From: Propionivibrio hellwigii
GTDB lineage: Bacteria; Pseudomonadota; Gammaproteobacteria; Burkholderiales; Rhodocyclaceae
DNA: 64,000 bases
Direction: 5' to 3'
NCBI RefSeq assembly: GCF_041770905.1
Contig: NZ_JBEUWX010000002.1
Span: 806,001-870,000 of the forward strand
Shown here: positions 34,714 to 44,109 of the stretch, one piece after another
How the letters are laid out: every line of letters begins with the position of its first letter
Numbering within the stretch: position 1 is the stretch's first letter
Translations under genes and position numbers: made by a program
Notes under the pieces: model-generated
Databases searched by the model: none
What the model was told of the DNA's origin: nothing
The model's input: only the letters and a program-made list of their open reading frames with translations

Positions 34714-36177
34714 ATGACAAAAAATACCACGTCGCCGATTTCTTCCGCACCCTCTTCCGCATTGCACGCCGCGCCGCAGACCGCCTATACCTGGGCCGGG
34801 CGCTTCTCCGAGCCGATGTCCGAACTCGTCAAACGCTACACCGCTTCGATCAACTTCGACCAACGTCTATGGCGACAGGATATTCGCGGTTCTCTCGCGC
34901 ACGCCCGTATGCTGGCGCGCCAGAACATCATCTCCGCCGCCGATCTGGCTGACATCGAACGGGGCATGGCGCAGATTACGGCAGAAATCGAATCCGGCGA
35001 ATTCGTCTGGTCGCTTGATCTTGAAGACGTTCATCTCAACATCGAAAAGCGCCTGACCGCGCTCGTTGGCGATGCAGGCAAACGCCTGCACACCGGGCGC
35101 TCGCGCAACGACCAGGTTGCCACCGACATTCGCTTATGGCTGCGCGATACGATCGACGCCATCCTCGACTTGCTCGGAAAATTTCAGACCCGCCTGCTCG
35201 ATCTCGCCGAATGCGAAGCCGACACGCCCATGCCCGGATTCACCCACATGCAGGTTGCCCAACCCGTCACCTTCGGCCACCATCTGCTCGCCTGGTTCGA
35301 GATGACACGGCGCGATGGCGAGCGCTTTGCCGATGCGCGCCGACGCGCCAACGTGCTGCCGTTGGGCGCTGCGGCGCTGGCAGGGACGACTTACCCGATT
35401 GACCGTGAGTCTGTCGCCGCCGCGCTGGGTTTCTCCGGCGTCTGCAAAAATTCGCTCGACGCGGTTTCCGACCGCGATTTTGCCGTCGAATTCTGCGCCG
35501 CCGCCGCGCTGTTGATGATGCACTTCTCGCGTATTTCGGAAGAGCTGGTGCTCTGGATGACGCCGCGCTTCGGCTTCATTCGTATCGCCGACCGGTTCTG
35601 CACCGGCAGCTCCATCATGCCGCAGAAGAAAAATCCCGATGTACCTGAGCTGGCGCGCGGCAAAACGGGGCGCGTTTACGGTGACCTGATCACGCTGCTG
35701 ACACTGATGAAAGGTCAGCCGCTCGCCTACAACAAGGACAATCAGGAAGACAAGGAACCGCTCTTCGACGCCGCAGATACCGTCACCGACACCCTGCGTA
35801 TCTTCGCCGAAATAATCGGCGGCATCGAAACCCGCCCGCAAGCCATGCGCGATGCCTTGCGTCAAGGCTTTGCCACCGCCACCGATCTGGCCGACTATCT
35901 GACGCGCAAAGGACTGCCCTTCCGCGATGCGCACGAGGTTGTCGGTCTGGCCGTCAAACGCGCCGAAGCACTGGGCGTCGACCTCCCGCAACTGGCGCTC
36001 TCTGAATTACAGGCTTTTTCGCCGTTAATTGACAAAGATGTGTTCACCGCGTTAACCATCGAAGGCTCCCTGGCGGCCCGCAACCACATCGGCGGCGCCT
36101 CGCCGCAGCAGGTACGCGCCGCCATTGGCCGTGCGCGGGCGAAAATCACCTGCCCCATCGCGCACGCACAGGCATAA
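34714..36177 (+). CDS. argH: argininosuccinate lyase
   Basis: Last step of arginine synthesis: splits argininosuccinate into arginine and fumarate. The 487-aa protein has WAGRFSEPMSELVKRYTASI, HTGRSRNDQVATDIRLW, the catalytic-loop signature GSSIMPQKKNPDVPELARGK and a C-terminal EGSLAARNHIGGASPQQV. An N-terminal extension of about 25 residues rich in Ser/Ala precedes the conserved start, so initiation could also be a little further in. It is divergent from the LytTR two-component pair and 27 nt upstream of the kinase-cNMP gene. Confidence 0.97.
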   Translation: MTKNTTSPISSAPSSALHAAPQTAYTWAGRFSEPMSELVKRYTASINFDQRLWRQDIRGSLAHARMLARQNIISAADLADIERGMAQITAEIESGEFVWSLDLEDVHLNIEKRLTALVGDAGKRLHTGRSRNDQVATDIRLWLRDTIDAILDLLGKFQTRLLDLAECEADTPMPGFTHMQVAQPVTFGHHLLAWFEMTRRDGERFADARRRANVLPLGAAALAGTTYPIDRESVAAALGFSGVCKNSLDAVSDRDFAVEFCAAAALLMMHFSRISEELVLWMTPRFGFIRIADRFCTGSSIMPQKKNPDVPELARGKTGRVYGDLITLLTLMKGQPLAYNKDNQEDKEPLFDAADTVTDTLRIFAEIIGGIETRPQAMRDALRQGFATATDLADYLTRKGLPFRDAHEVVGLAVKRAEALGVDLPQLALSELQAFSPLIDKDVFTALTIEGSLAARNHIGGASPQQVRAAIGRARAKITCPIAHAQA

Positions 36178-36204
36178 CCGAATATCACCAACGGCCGGCA
36201 CGCC

Positions 36205-37488
36205 ATGGACAAGATCGGCAAATACGACCTGATCCGCGCACTGGGTAAAGGCGCCACATCGACGGTTTATCTGGGCGTGGACGCTTTTGCCCAGCGTCAG
36301 GTCGCCGTCAAGATCGCCTCGCCGGAAGTTCTCAAAGACCCCGCGCGCGGACGGCTGTACAAACATCTTTTCCTCAACGAAGCCTCGCTGGTCGGCAAGC
36401 TGTCGCATCCGCACATCACGCAAATTTACGATGCGGCGATTGACGATTCCTTGTGTTACATCGTCATGGAATACGTACAGGGCGGAACGCTGGAAACCTA
36501 CGCCGCACCGGAAAAACTGCTGCCGGTCGAGCGCATTGTCGAAATCATTTTCAAATGTACGCGCGCCCTCGACTTTGCGTACGGCATCGGCATTACGCAC
36601 CGCGACATCAAGCCGGCCAACATCTTGTTCGCCGGCGATTCGGCAGCGTCGGGAGACATCAAGATTTCCGATTTCGGCGCGGCCATCATCGATTCGCTCG
36701 ACAACACCCAGGTTTCCGGCATCGGTTCGCCCGCCTACATGTCGCCCGAACAGGTGCAGGAACTGCCGCTCGACTACCGGACGGATATCTATTCGCTGGG
36801 CGTCGTGATGTATCAGCTGCTTTGCGGCCGCTTGCCTTTTCAGGCCAATAACAAATACAACATGATTTACCAGATCATCAACGCCGACCCCAAGCCGCCG
36901 TCGCACTACCGCGCCGGGATTCCGGCCGGCATCGACGAAATCACCATGCGCGCAATGGCCAGGGATGCTGACAACCGCTATCCAAGCTGGCGTGATTTCT
37001 CCAATGCCCTCGCCCAAGCCTTCCGTAACAAGATGCTGCCGCTGACCAAACGCAATCTCACCGAAACAGAGCAGTTTGAAACCATGCGTGAAATTGCTTT
37101 TTTTGCCGCATTTTCCGATGTCGAAATCTGGGAAGTCCTGCGTTTTGCCACCTGGGAAACCGTGCGCGCGGGCAAAACGATCATCCGCGACGGCGAACAC
37201 GGCGATTTCTTCGGCTTCCTCATCTCAGGCGAACTTAAAATTATCAAGCACGGCCGCATTCTCAACCTGATGACAAACGGCGACTGCTTCGGCGAAATGG
37301 CTGCGATCAGCAGCGAAAAAATACGGACGGCCGATGTCGTTGCCTTGACGGAAACGCAGGTCGTCATCATCCGTGGTGAAATTCTCAGCAAAGCATCGGA
37401 AACCTGCCGCATGCATTTTTATCAGGCATTTCTCAGCGTCATGGTCACCCGCCTGGCGCTATCCAGCGCGCGTCTGGCGGCACGCTGA
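36205..37488 (+). CDS. serine/threonine protein kinase fused to a cyclic nucleotide-binding domain
   Basis: A 427-aa cytoplasmic protein. The Hanks-type kinase domain covers about residues 5-270: glycine loop ALGKGATSTVYLG, Lys in VAVKIA, catalytic loop THRDIKPANILF, ISDFGAAI, and MSPEQ for APE, so all key residues are present. The C-terminal cyclic-nucleotide-binding domain spans about 300-410 and has the phosphate-binding cassette CFGEMAAISSEKIRTADVVA, with the Glu and Arg that hold cAMP or cGMP. No transmembrane segment is present. It probably phosphorylates unknown targets under second-messenger control. It lies 27 nt behind argH, so co-transcription is likely. Confidence 0.9.
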   Translation: MDKIGKYDLIRALGKGATSTVYLGVDAFAQRQVAVKIASPEVLKDPARGRLYKHLFLNEASLVGKLSHPHITQIYDAAIDDSLCYIVMEYVQGGTLETYAAPEKLLPVERIVEIIFKCTRALDFAYGIGITHRDIKPANILFAGDSAASGDIKISDFGAAIIDSLDNTQVSGIGSPAYMSPEQVQELPLDYRTDIYSLGVVMYQLLCGRLPFQANNKYNMIYQIINADPKPPSHYRAGIPAGIDEITMRAMARDADNRYPSWRDFSNALAQAFRNKMLPLTKRNLTETEQFETMREIAFFAAFSDVEIWEVLRFATWETVRAGKTIIRDGEHGDFFGFLISGELKIIKHGRILNLMTNGDCFGEMAAISSEKIRTADVVALTETQVVIIRGEILSKASETCRMHFYQAFLSVMVTRLALSSARLAAR

Positions 37489-37625
37489 CTCACCGCGCTA
37501 CGCCAATCCTCAACCCTTCAAAGCCCTGACGCCGGCGCCATTTCGGAGACAACCGACAGGCGCCGAGGCGCCCCGGCCCGGATGTGCGTGCCATCAAACC
37601 CTGCGTGCACACCCTCCCCCATAGA

Positions 37626-37952
37626 TCACTCCGGGACAGCCAGCCCTTCGAGCAGCTTTTGAAGTTCGCCGCTCTGGTACATCTCGCGCATGATGTCGCA
37701 GCCACCGACGAATTCACCGCGAATGTAAAGCTGCGGAATCGTCGGCCAGTCGGAAAAAATCTTGATCCCGTCGCGTATCGCCGGGTCCTCCAGCACATCG
37801 ACGCTGAAAAAAAGCGGCAGGTTGCAGGCGCGCAGAATCTGCACGGCAGTCGCCGAAAAACCGCACAGCGGCATCATCGGCGACCCTTTCATATAGAGCA
37901 CGACCGGGTGCTGGCTAATCTGTTCTTTGATCAAAGTCTGTACGTCGTCCAT
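37626..37952 (-). CDS. grxD: monothiol glutaredoxin, Grx4 type
   Basis: Fe-S cluster carrier/redox protein, 108 aa. It has the monothiol active site CGFSATAVQIL, the preceding KGSPMMPLCGFS, WPTIPQLYIRGEFVGGCDIM with the TVP-equivalent (TIP), and the glutathione-binding GGCD. The start MDDVQTLIKEQI at 37952 has GGAG 6-7 nt upstream. It follows prmC in the hemA-prfA-prmC-grxD order common in Betaproteobacteria, but across a 323-nt gap. Confidence 0.95.
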   Translation of the reverse strand: MDDVQTLIKEQISQHPVVLYMKGSPMMPLCGFSATAVQILRACNLPLFFSVDVLEDPAIRDGIKIFSDWPTIPQLYIRGEFVGGCDIMREMYQSGELQKLLEGLAVPE

Positions 37953-38275
37953 AAAAATCTCCGCGATTCGATCGGGTTAAATAATTTGAATAGTCATTGG
38001 GCCGAGTCCGTGCCGGAGCCGTCGGGCACCCTCACCTCCTCACATCCCCACCTATCCCGCCCGCTCCGTAGCGGCCAGATGCGGGATGCAGCGCAAAGGA
38101 GACGATTGTACTTGGCAATGCGCACCATGGGACACCGGCACGCAGATAATTCCAATAAGCCGGACAGCCAGACGCCTCGATAAAACCGCTGATCCGCAGA
38201 ATTTCCCCAAGCGCTCAAAGCAGCCGCCTCTGTGCCTCCAGCGCCCATTTGCTTGCAAGTGGTGCGCTTGCCATT
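37953..38275. other. intergenic gap between prmC and grxD
   Basis: No convincing gene or terminator is visible. On the minus strand, TACAAT near 38107 could be a -10 box for grxD, but I see no good -35. Confidence 0.35.
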
Positions 38276-39169
38276 CTATGCAAGCTGCGCGCCGAAGCGG
38301 CCACCGCTGACGCGCTCAATGCCCGCACCATCCCGCCGGGAGGCGACCTGCGTAAATCCGGCCGTACGCAGCAAAGCGCGTACCTTGTCCGCCTGGTCAT
38401 AACCATGTTCCAGCAGCAGCCAGCCCCCCGGTGACAGATGCGCGCCCGCCTGGGTGATGATCGCCTGCAAACACGCCGTGCCGTCGCCTCCCTCCACGCC
38501 GTCGGTCAGCGCCGAACGCGGCTCAAACGGCAAGCCGTCGCACAGCAAATGCGGGTCGCCTTCAGCAATGTACGGCGGATTGGCAACGATGAGGTCAAAG
38601 CGCTCATCCGCCAATGGTTCGCACCACGTCCCCAAACGAAAATCAATGGTCGCACCGTGACGCGCGGCATTTTCCCGCGCCACCGCCAGTGCCGCGGGGG
38701 CAATATCGCTTGCCACGATACGGGCATGCGGGCATCGCCGGGCCAGCAAAATCGCTACGATGCCCGACCCCGCACCGAGATCGGCGATGCGCGGCGCCGG
38801 CCACTCCGCGGCACAGTCAAGCGCGTAATCGACCAGGGTTTCGGTGTCCGGTCGCGGGATCAGCACATCGGGCGTCACGACAAACTCAAGGCCGCAAAAC
38901 CACGCGGTACCGAGCAGATAGGCCAGCGGCTCACCCGCCGCACGACGTGCCGTCAGGTCGGCAAACTGCGCTGACTGCCCCGCGCTCAATGCGTTCTCCG
39001 GTGCAGCGATCAGATCGGCATGGGAACAGCCCGTCACGTATTCGAGTAGCTGGCGCGCCTCCTGGCGGCCGATCAGCGCGCCCGCCTGCCGCCACGCTTC
39101 ACCGAGGCAAATACCAGCCGGAAACGAGAAGATGGGCGGTTGGGCAGGTGGCATCAAGGAATGTGACAT
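38276..39169 (-). CDS. prmC: release factor glutamine methyltransferase
   Basis: Methylates the glutamine of the GGQ motif in RF1 and RF2. The 297-aa protein has an N-terminal helical domain (GEAWRQAGALIGRQEARQLL), the SAM motif IADLGAGSGIVAILLA, and the catalytic NPPY in FDLIVANPPYIAEGD. The signature VLIPRPDTETLVD is also present. The start is uncertain: ATG at 39169 is used, with alternatives at 39154 and a GTG at 39280. None has a good ribosome binding site. It is downstream of prfA, its substrate's gene, by 171 nt. Confidence 0.93.
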   Translation of the reverse strand: MSHSLMPPAQPPIFSFPAGICLGEAWRQAGALIGRQEARQLLEYVTGCSHADLIAAPENALSAGQSAQFADLTARRAAGEPLAYLLGTAWFCGLEFVVTPDVLIPRPDTETLVDYALDCAAEWPAPRIADLGAGSGIVAILLARRCPHARIVASDIAPAALAVARENAARHGATIDFRLGTWCEPLADERFDLIVANPPYIAEGDPHLLCDGLPFEPRSALTDGVEGGDGTACLQAIITQAGAHLSPGGWLLLEHGYDQADKVRALLRTAGFTQVASRRDGAGIERVSGGRFGAQLA

Positions 39170-39340
39170 ACAGTACAGCGCGTGCAGTCCGGAAAAATAC
39201 CAACGGATAGGGACGGTTGAAACGATTGGAGCGATTAGGACAGGCAGTTCAGGCAGGCGTTCGAGCAGAAAATTTTTCACGCACTACGGAAGACGGGAAA
39301 AGCATCACGCAGGCATCAGACATCGGCGCCGTTGCGCCGT

Positions 39341-40438
39341 TCATTCCGCATCGGCCAGTGCCGCCAGCTGCTCGGCCTGGTGTTCCGCCGTCAGCGCGCT
39401 GATGATTTCTTCGAGGTCGCCGTCCATGATGGCGTCGATCTTATACAAAGTCAGATTGATGCGATGATCCGTCACCCGCCCTTGCGGAAAATTGTAAGTG
39501 CGGATGCGCTCGGAACGATCGCCGCTGCCGATCAGGCTCTTGCGTGCCGAGGCAATCTGGGCGTGCCGTTCGCTTTCCTGCGCGGCACGGATGCGCGATA
39601 CCAGCACCGACATGGCGCGCGCTTTATTCTGGTGCTGCGAACGGCCGTCCTGGCATTCGACGACGAGGCCGGTCGGCAGATGCGTAATGCGTACCGCCGA
39701 GTCGGTCTTCTGGATATGCTGACCGCCGGCGCCGGAGGCACGAAAGGTATCAATGCGGATTTCGTTCGGATTGATGTGCACGTCGGCCAGCTCATCGGCC
39801 TCTGGCATGATCGCCACCGTGCAGGCCGAGGTATGGATACGCCCCTGCGACTCGGTTTCCGGCACGCGCTGCACGCGGTGCCCGCCCGACTCGAACTTGA
39901 GGCTGGCATAAACGCCATTGCCTGCAACCCGGGCGATGACTTCCTTGTACCCGCCTAGCTCGGCCTCGCTGGCAGAAACAATCTCCACCTGCCAGCGCCG
40001 CCGCTCGGCATAACGCGCGTACATGCGGAACAGACTGCCGGCAAACAGCGCCGATTCGTCGCCGCCCGTCCCGGCGCGGATTTCGAGGAACACATTGCGT
40101 TCATCGTCGTCATCCTTCGGCAGCAGCAGCTTCTGCAATTCCTGCTCGATTTCCGGCAAGCGCGCCCGCGCCGCGGCAACTTCTTCCGCCGCCAGCGCCT
40201 TCATATCCGGATCGTCCGACGCCGCATCGTCCAAGATTTCCTGCGCCGCGCGCAGATCATTCTGCACCCGCCGCCAGTCCGCGTATAAGGCGACGACCGG
40301 GCCAAGTTCGGCGTGTTCGCGCGTCAGTTTGCGGTAATGATCCAGATCGCGCGTCGCCTCGCCGCTTGCCAATGTGCGGTCAAGCTCTTCAAGTCGAGCG
40401 GAAAGGCCTTCCAGCTTATCGAGAATCCCCTGTTTCAT
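39341..40438 (-). CDS. prfA: peptide chain release factor 1
   Basis: Terminates translation at UAA and UAG. The 365-aa protein has the peptidyl-hydrolysis motif in TFRASGAGGQHIQKTDSAV (GGQ around residue 238), the preceding IRAGTGGDESALFAG, and SGGHRVQRVPETESQGRIHT. The codon-recognition domain is of RF1 type and there is no RF2-style frameshift. Length is normal. It lies 24 nt after hemA and before prmC. Confidence 0.97.
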   Translation of the reverse strand: MKQGILDKLEGLSARLEELDRTLASGEATRDLDHYRKLTREHAELGPVVALYADWRRVQNDLRAAQEILDDAASDDPDMKALAAEEVAAARARLPEIEQELQKLLLPKDDDDERNVFLEIRAGTGGDESALFAGSLFRMYARYAERRRWQVEIVSASEAELGGYKEVIARVAGNGVYASLKFESGGHRVQRVPETESQGRIHTSACTVAIMPEADELADVHINPNEIRIDTFRASGAGGQHIQKTDSAVRITHLPTGLVVECQDGRSQHQNKARAMSVLVSRIRAAQESERHAQIASARKSLIGSGDRSERIRTYNFPQGRVTDHRINLTLYKIDAIMDGDLEEIISALTAEHQAEQLAALADAE

Positions 40439-40462
40439 CGCAGTCTCGTGGGTTGATTCCGC

Positions 40463-41710
40463 TCATTCAACCGGCAGACGGTACAGCCGGGCGATCAGCG
40501 AACGCACCTCGCCGCGCTCGCCATCCGTCCGGTGCAGCGCCTGCGTCGGCTCATGCAGCAGCTTGTTGGTCAAACGCTGGGACAAGGCATCGAGCGCCGC
40601 GACCGGATCGCCGCCACGCGCCAGCGTCTTGAGCGCGCGTTCCAGCTCGCGGCGGCGCATGCGCTCGGCGTTGTCGCGCAGGGCGCGGATCGTTGGCACA
40701 TTGGCGCGGACGTCCAGCCAGTTGATAAACAGCTCGGTACGCGCGCCGACAATCATCTCGGCATTGGCCACCGCCGCCTGGCGCGACTCCTTACCTTCCT
40801 CGACGATGTGCGCCAGATCGTCGACCGTGTACAAATACACCTTGTCCAGATCGACGACTTCGGCCTCGACATCGCGCGGCACGGCCAGATCGGCGATGAA
40901 CATTGGCGCACGGCCGCGCAGTTTCAGCGCCCGTTCGACCATGCCCAGACCAAGGATCGGCAACTGGCTGGCCGTGCAGGTGACGATGATATCGAATTCA
41001 TGCAGGCGCCCGGCAAGTTCCTCCAGACGCACCGCCGTCGCGCCAAAGCGGTCAGCCAGCGAACGGCCGCGGTCAAGCGTGCGGTTGGCAACGACGATGC
41101 GCTGTGGCTGGCGCGCGGCAAAATGCGCCGCACACAACTCAATCATCTCGCCTGCGCCGATAAACAGCACCTGCCGGTCGGCAATGCGCTCAAACACGCC
41201 CTCAGCCAGGCGCACGGTCGCCGCCGCCATCGAGACGACACTGGCGCCGATCGCCGTCGTCGAGCGCACGTCCTTGGCCACGGCAAAAGCATGCTGAAAC
41301 AGCTTGTCAAGCACCACCCCCAGCGTCCGCTCCTCGCGCGCAGCGCGCACCGCCTCCTTCAGCTGGCCGAGAATCTGCGGTTCGCCGATGACCATCGAAT
41401 CCAGCCCGCTCGCCACCCGGAAGGCATGACGCACCGCCTCGCTTTCCGCATGGACATAAAGATACGGCTCAATGTCGTGGTAAGGAACGCGCCGATCCGC
41501 CGCCATCCACTGGCCGATCGTCTGCGGCGCCTCCGCCTGACAATAGATTTCCGTCCGGTTGCAGGTCGACAGGATCACCGCCTCGTGCACGCCCGCATCG
41601 CCGGTCAGATCGGCCAGCACGCGACGCAGCTCTTCGGGGTGAAAGACCACCCGCTCACGCACGCGCAGCGGCGCCGTGCGGTGATTGATGCCAAGGACGA
41701 AAAAAGCCAT
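40463..41710 (-). CDS. hemA: glutamyl-tRNA reductase
   Basis: First committed step of C5-pathway tetrapyrrole synthesis: reduces Glu-tRNA(Glu) to glutamate-1-semialdehyde with NADPH. The 415-aa protein starts MAFFVLGINHRTAPLRVRER and has the catalytic Cys in LSTCNRTEIYC, SGLDSMVIGEPQILGQLK and the Rossmann VLFIGAGEMIELCAAHF. The start at 41710 fits the family exactly, yet no ribosome binding site precedes it. Instead a terminator-like hairpin with a T6 run ends directly at the ATG. Operon: hemA-prfA-prmC. Confidence 0.97.
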   Translation of the reverse strand: MAFFVLGINHRTAPLRVRERVVFHPEELRRVLADLTGDAGVHEAVILSTCNRTEIYCQAEAPQTIGQWMAADRRVPYHDIEPYLYVHAESEAVRHAFRVASGLDSMVIGEPQILGQLKEAVRAAREERTLGVVLDKLFQHAFAVAKDVRSTTAIGASVVSMAAATVRLAEGVFERIADRQVLFIGAGEMIELCAAHFAARQPQRIVVANRTLDRGRSLADRFGATAVRLEELAGRLHEFDIIVTCTASQLPILGLGMVERALKLRGRAPMFIADLAVPRDVEAEVVDLDKVYLYTVDDLAHIVEEGKESRQAAVANAEMIVGARTELFINWLDVRANVPTIRALRDNAERMRRRELERALKTLARGGDPVAALDALSQRLTNKLLHEPTQALHRTDGERGEVRSLIARLYRLPVE

Positions 41711-41732
41711 AAAAAAGCCGGCACAGCCGGAA
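41711..41732 (-). promoter_or_regulatory. terminator-like hairpin ending at the hemA start codon
   Basis: On the minus strand, CCGGC-TGT-GCCGG (41730-41718) is followed by C-T6 and then ATG of hemA. It may attenuate transcription or hide the translation start. Confidence 0.5.
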
Positions 41733-42552
41733 GCAGGAAAAAATAAGGAAAAAGAAATGGGTGAAATGAAACGGCAACCGGAACGTGAGCGGGAGCAAAA
41801 AAACGGGCGTGATTATAACACCCACCCTCCCCGTCCATCGCCCGGAAAAACAGGCGGAACGGCCGGCAATGCCCAATCACGCCTAGCCAGCGTGCAGGCT
41901 GGGAGCCGGCAAGGCGCGGCCCATGCCGCTGAGGCATGGCCCCAGAGCTTTCTGTTACTTTTCCGAAAACTGGCGCCCCGCCTCACCCGTTTCTGCCAGG
42001 GCTTGCGCAGCCCGGCCCAACCCACCCAATGCCGTGCTCAACGCCATCGCATTCCGTTTAACGCCGTCCGGCGCCGTTCGATGTCCACACATTCTGCCGA
42101 CATCGCCGTACCCGACGCCAGCCCACTTCCTCAGTACAAGCCGATATAGGCACCCCTGCAGCCCGCGTGGATTGGGCGTTTGCGGGCAGGCATTTGCCAT
42201 CTGCAATCCAGCCTGGACAGTAAAACAGCAATCCATAGCCCATACCGGAAATTCATACTTCCCATACACAACCGCATACAACAACACATGCGGTAAAGCA
42301 GAACAACGCCCGATAGACTCCTCGGCTTATCGACCCTACCCGGCTGCAGGGCGATCGTTTGCCAGTTCAGTAAACATCCAGTCGCCAAAGGCGCGCAGCC
42401 GCCTCGAACACCTGAACCACCTTAAAGAGAAAATCCTGCCTCGCATCACAGCCTCACATGAATTGTTTATTGACAATCACAACCTTCGACTTCCTTTCGG
42501 CAGTTGGCTATTTGCCCCCTTTTTCCGTTCCAACAGGTAAAATCGGAAGTTT
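41733..42552. other. 820-nt region without a recognisable gene
   Basis: It lies between hemA and the lipoprotein island. Short frames occur on both strands but without motifs or ribosome binding sites. A single RA-type repeat is at about 42145-42195, with CAGCCCGCGTGGATTGGGCG. The base composition becomes more AT-rich towards 42540. Confidence 0.45.
42145..42195. repeat. isolated RA repeat unit
   Basis: CACCCCTGCAGCCCGCGTGG followed by ATTGGGCGTTTGCGGGCAGG matches the RA core (AGCCCGCGTATTTAGGGC... GGGCAGG) seen at 31115 and 54493. Confidence 0.55.
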
Positions 42553-43782
42553 TTACGGCACATCAAAGGCAAGCAGCGACTGTCCGGCAATGGCCAGCAG
42601 CAGCTTCCCGTCAGCAGAAAAGCCCAGCTCCCGGAAAATGACAGAGCTTCTGAAATCTGGATTGGGATCGTCGGTTTGCCTGACCAGATCATCCCAGTCT
42701 GACACATAGCGGGCGATCGGCCGGCGACCGGCAATGTCCCAGACTTCCAGACTGACACGCTGGGTTCCCTCATCGAACAGCGAGACCGCCAGCCGGCCGT
42801 TGGCATTCAATGCTACCGACCAGACCCGTGCCGTCATGTCCTGATCGAAGAACTGATGCGGCGCGCCGGTCGCCGGATCGATGCGATAGGCGCGCACCCG
42901 GTTCACCACCGTCGTGGCAAACTGGTACTGGTCGGGCAAGGCGGAGAAAACGTTGCCTTCCACCGCGTCCTCCTCGCCAATGCCTTCGGCACATCGTCCC
43001 GCCAGCGCCGGCTTGTCTCCGCGCCGCCAGACCGCACAGGCGCCGTCAAAATTGACCGTGACCAGATACCGGTGATCCGGCGTGCTCATGAAGTGCCTGA
43101 CCCTGGATTTGCCAGTCGTTTTCCAGTCGACTTTGCGGCCCGTGGCTGGATTCTCTTCACGAACCCAGGCGTTCATGTCCTCGGTTAACACGGCGTTATC
43201 CTGCGTCACCCCCAAAAACCCCGTCGTTGGCCCCGCCCAGGGGATCGTATAGGTTTGCCCGCTCTGCCAGTACAGCAGGGTCTCCTCGTTCAGGGCAACC
43301 TGCCGGTTGGCAAAGATCGGCCGGGGATTATCCTCAAACTGGTGCTGGAAGATTTTGGTCCCGTCCGGCACGCGATAGACCTGGAACCGAGCGTTGTCCA
43401 GATTGGTATAAAACTGATCATTGGAGATGAAGTCCGTCTTGATTTCGAGTGACTGGCGACGTTCCAGATGAACGGTCGCGATGCGCTCCGTGCCCTTGGT
43501 CCGGTAGATGTCAATGACAGAAGAGTCCCTGCCTGTCGCAAGAAAACGGGATCTGTCGGGAGAAAAACGGATGCGGCTCAAAGAATTAGTCTGTGCCCAG
43601 TCGCCATAGCGTTTTACAATTCGCAGCCCTAGGGTTTTCGGCACCTGCACGGCGACCGGCGCTGCCGCCTCCGCCTGCGTATTGGCTGCCGACTGCGCCA
43701 GACGACAGCCGGAAAGCAGCATCGCACTGCCGATGATCACTCCCATCAATCCGATCGCTAGCCTACGTTTCATGAGTCGCAT
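42553..43782 (-). CDS. beta-propeller lipoprotein, copy 1 (candidate immunity protein)
   Basis: A 409-aa predicted lipoprotein. It has a basic N-terminus MRLMKRRLAIGLMG and the lipobox LLSGC at residues 22-26, then a linker rich in Ala/Val. The rest is all-beta with WD40-like blades: RIRFSPDRSRFLATGRDSS, IDIYRT, DHRYLVTVNFDGACAVWRR, SVALNANGRLAVSLFDEG, LEVWDIAGR, LGFSADGKLLLAIAGQSLL. Initiation at 43782 is fixed by GGAGGTGA six nt upstream. It shares its first 52 residues exactly with copy 2, but other blades differ. A truncated effector-like fragment lies just upstream. The immunity role is an inference from the arrangement. Confidence 0.8.
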   Translation of the reverse strand: MRLMKRRLAIGLMGVIIGSAMLLSGCRLAQSAANTQAEAAAPVAVQVPKTLGLRIVKRYGDWAQTNSLSRIRFSPDRSRFLATGRDSSVIDIYRTKGTERIATVHLERRQSLEIKTDFISNDQFYTNLDNARFQVYRVPDGTKIFQHQFEDNPRPIFANRQVALNEETLLYWQSGQTYTIPWAGPTTGFLGVTQDNAVLTEDMNAWVREENPATGRKVDWKTTGKSRVRHFMSTPDHRYLVTVNFDGACAVWRRGDKPALAGRCAEGIGEEDAVEGNVFSALPDQYQFATTVVNRVRAYRIDPATGAPHQFFDQDMTARVWSVALNANGRLAVSLFDEGTQRVSLEVWDIAGRRPIARYVSDWDDLVRQTDDPNPDFRSSVIFRELGFSADGKLLLAIAGQSLLAFDVP

Positions 43783-43826
43783 ACATCACCTCCATCCTGC
43801 CTCGTTCATTTGCCCTACGCTCCGGA

Positions 43827-44070
43827 TTAGCGCCTTGCGGCGCCGACAAAGCCGTAGTAATACGGCAGGAAGTTGCCGACCCGGCCGGCCGACATGGGGC
43901 GCTCTCTGCCCCAGGTGTAGATGCGTGCGCGCAGGGGTTCGTCTTCCAGACCGTCGGTGCGCGGCAGGCTGCAGCTAAAAGGAATCAGGTTCTGCTGACG
44001 GCCCAGGTGAATGTCCGAGACGAGGACGACCCAGTGGTCGGGCGCGCCCGACCAGGTTTTGGGGGTGTCT
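43827..44070 (-). pseudogene. C-terminal remnant of the papain-like protein
   Basis: About 80 codons nearly identical to the C-terminus of the gene at 45372-46211, starting at GKDTPKTWSGAPDHWVVLVS and ending GNFLPYYYGFVGAARR. The half holding the putative catalytic cysteine is absent. Upstream of GKD the sequence is unrelated and runs into the end of lipoprotein copy 2, in another frame. It is part of the 1.5-kb duplicated unit. Confidence 0.85.
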
Positions 44071-44109
44071 TTGCCCAGTGCAGGTCGACCTAAAACCGGG
44101 CTGCGTACA

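Noticed and set aside
40532..41746. 404-codon forward frame opposite hemA
   Set aside because: It is a shadow of hemA caused by GC-biased codon use; the hemA signature residues are intact on the other strand.
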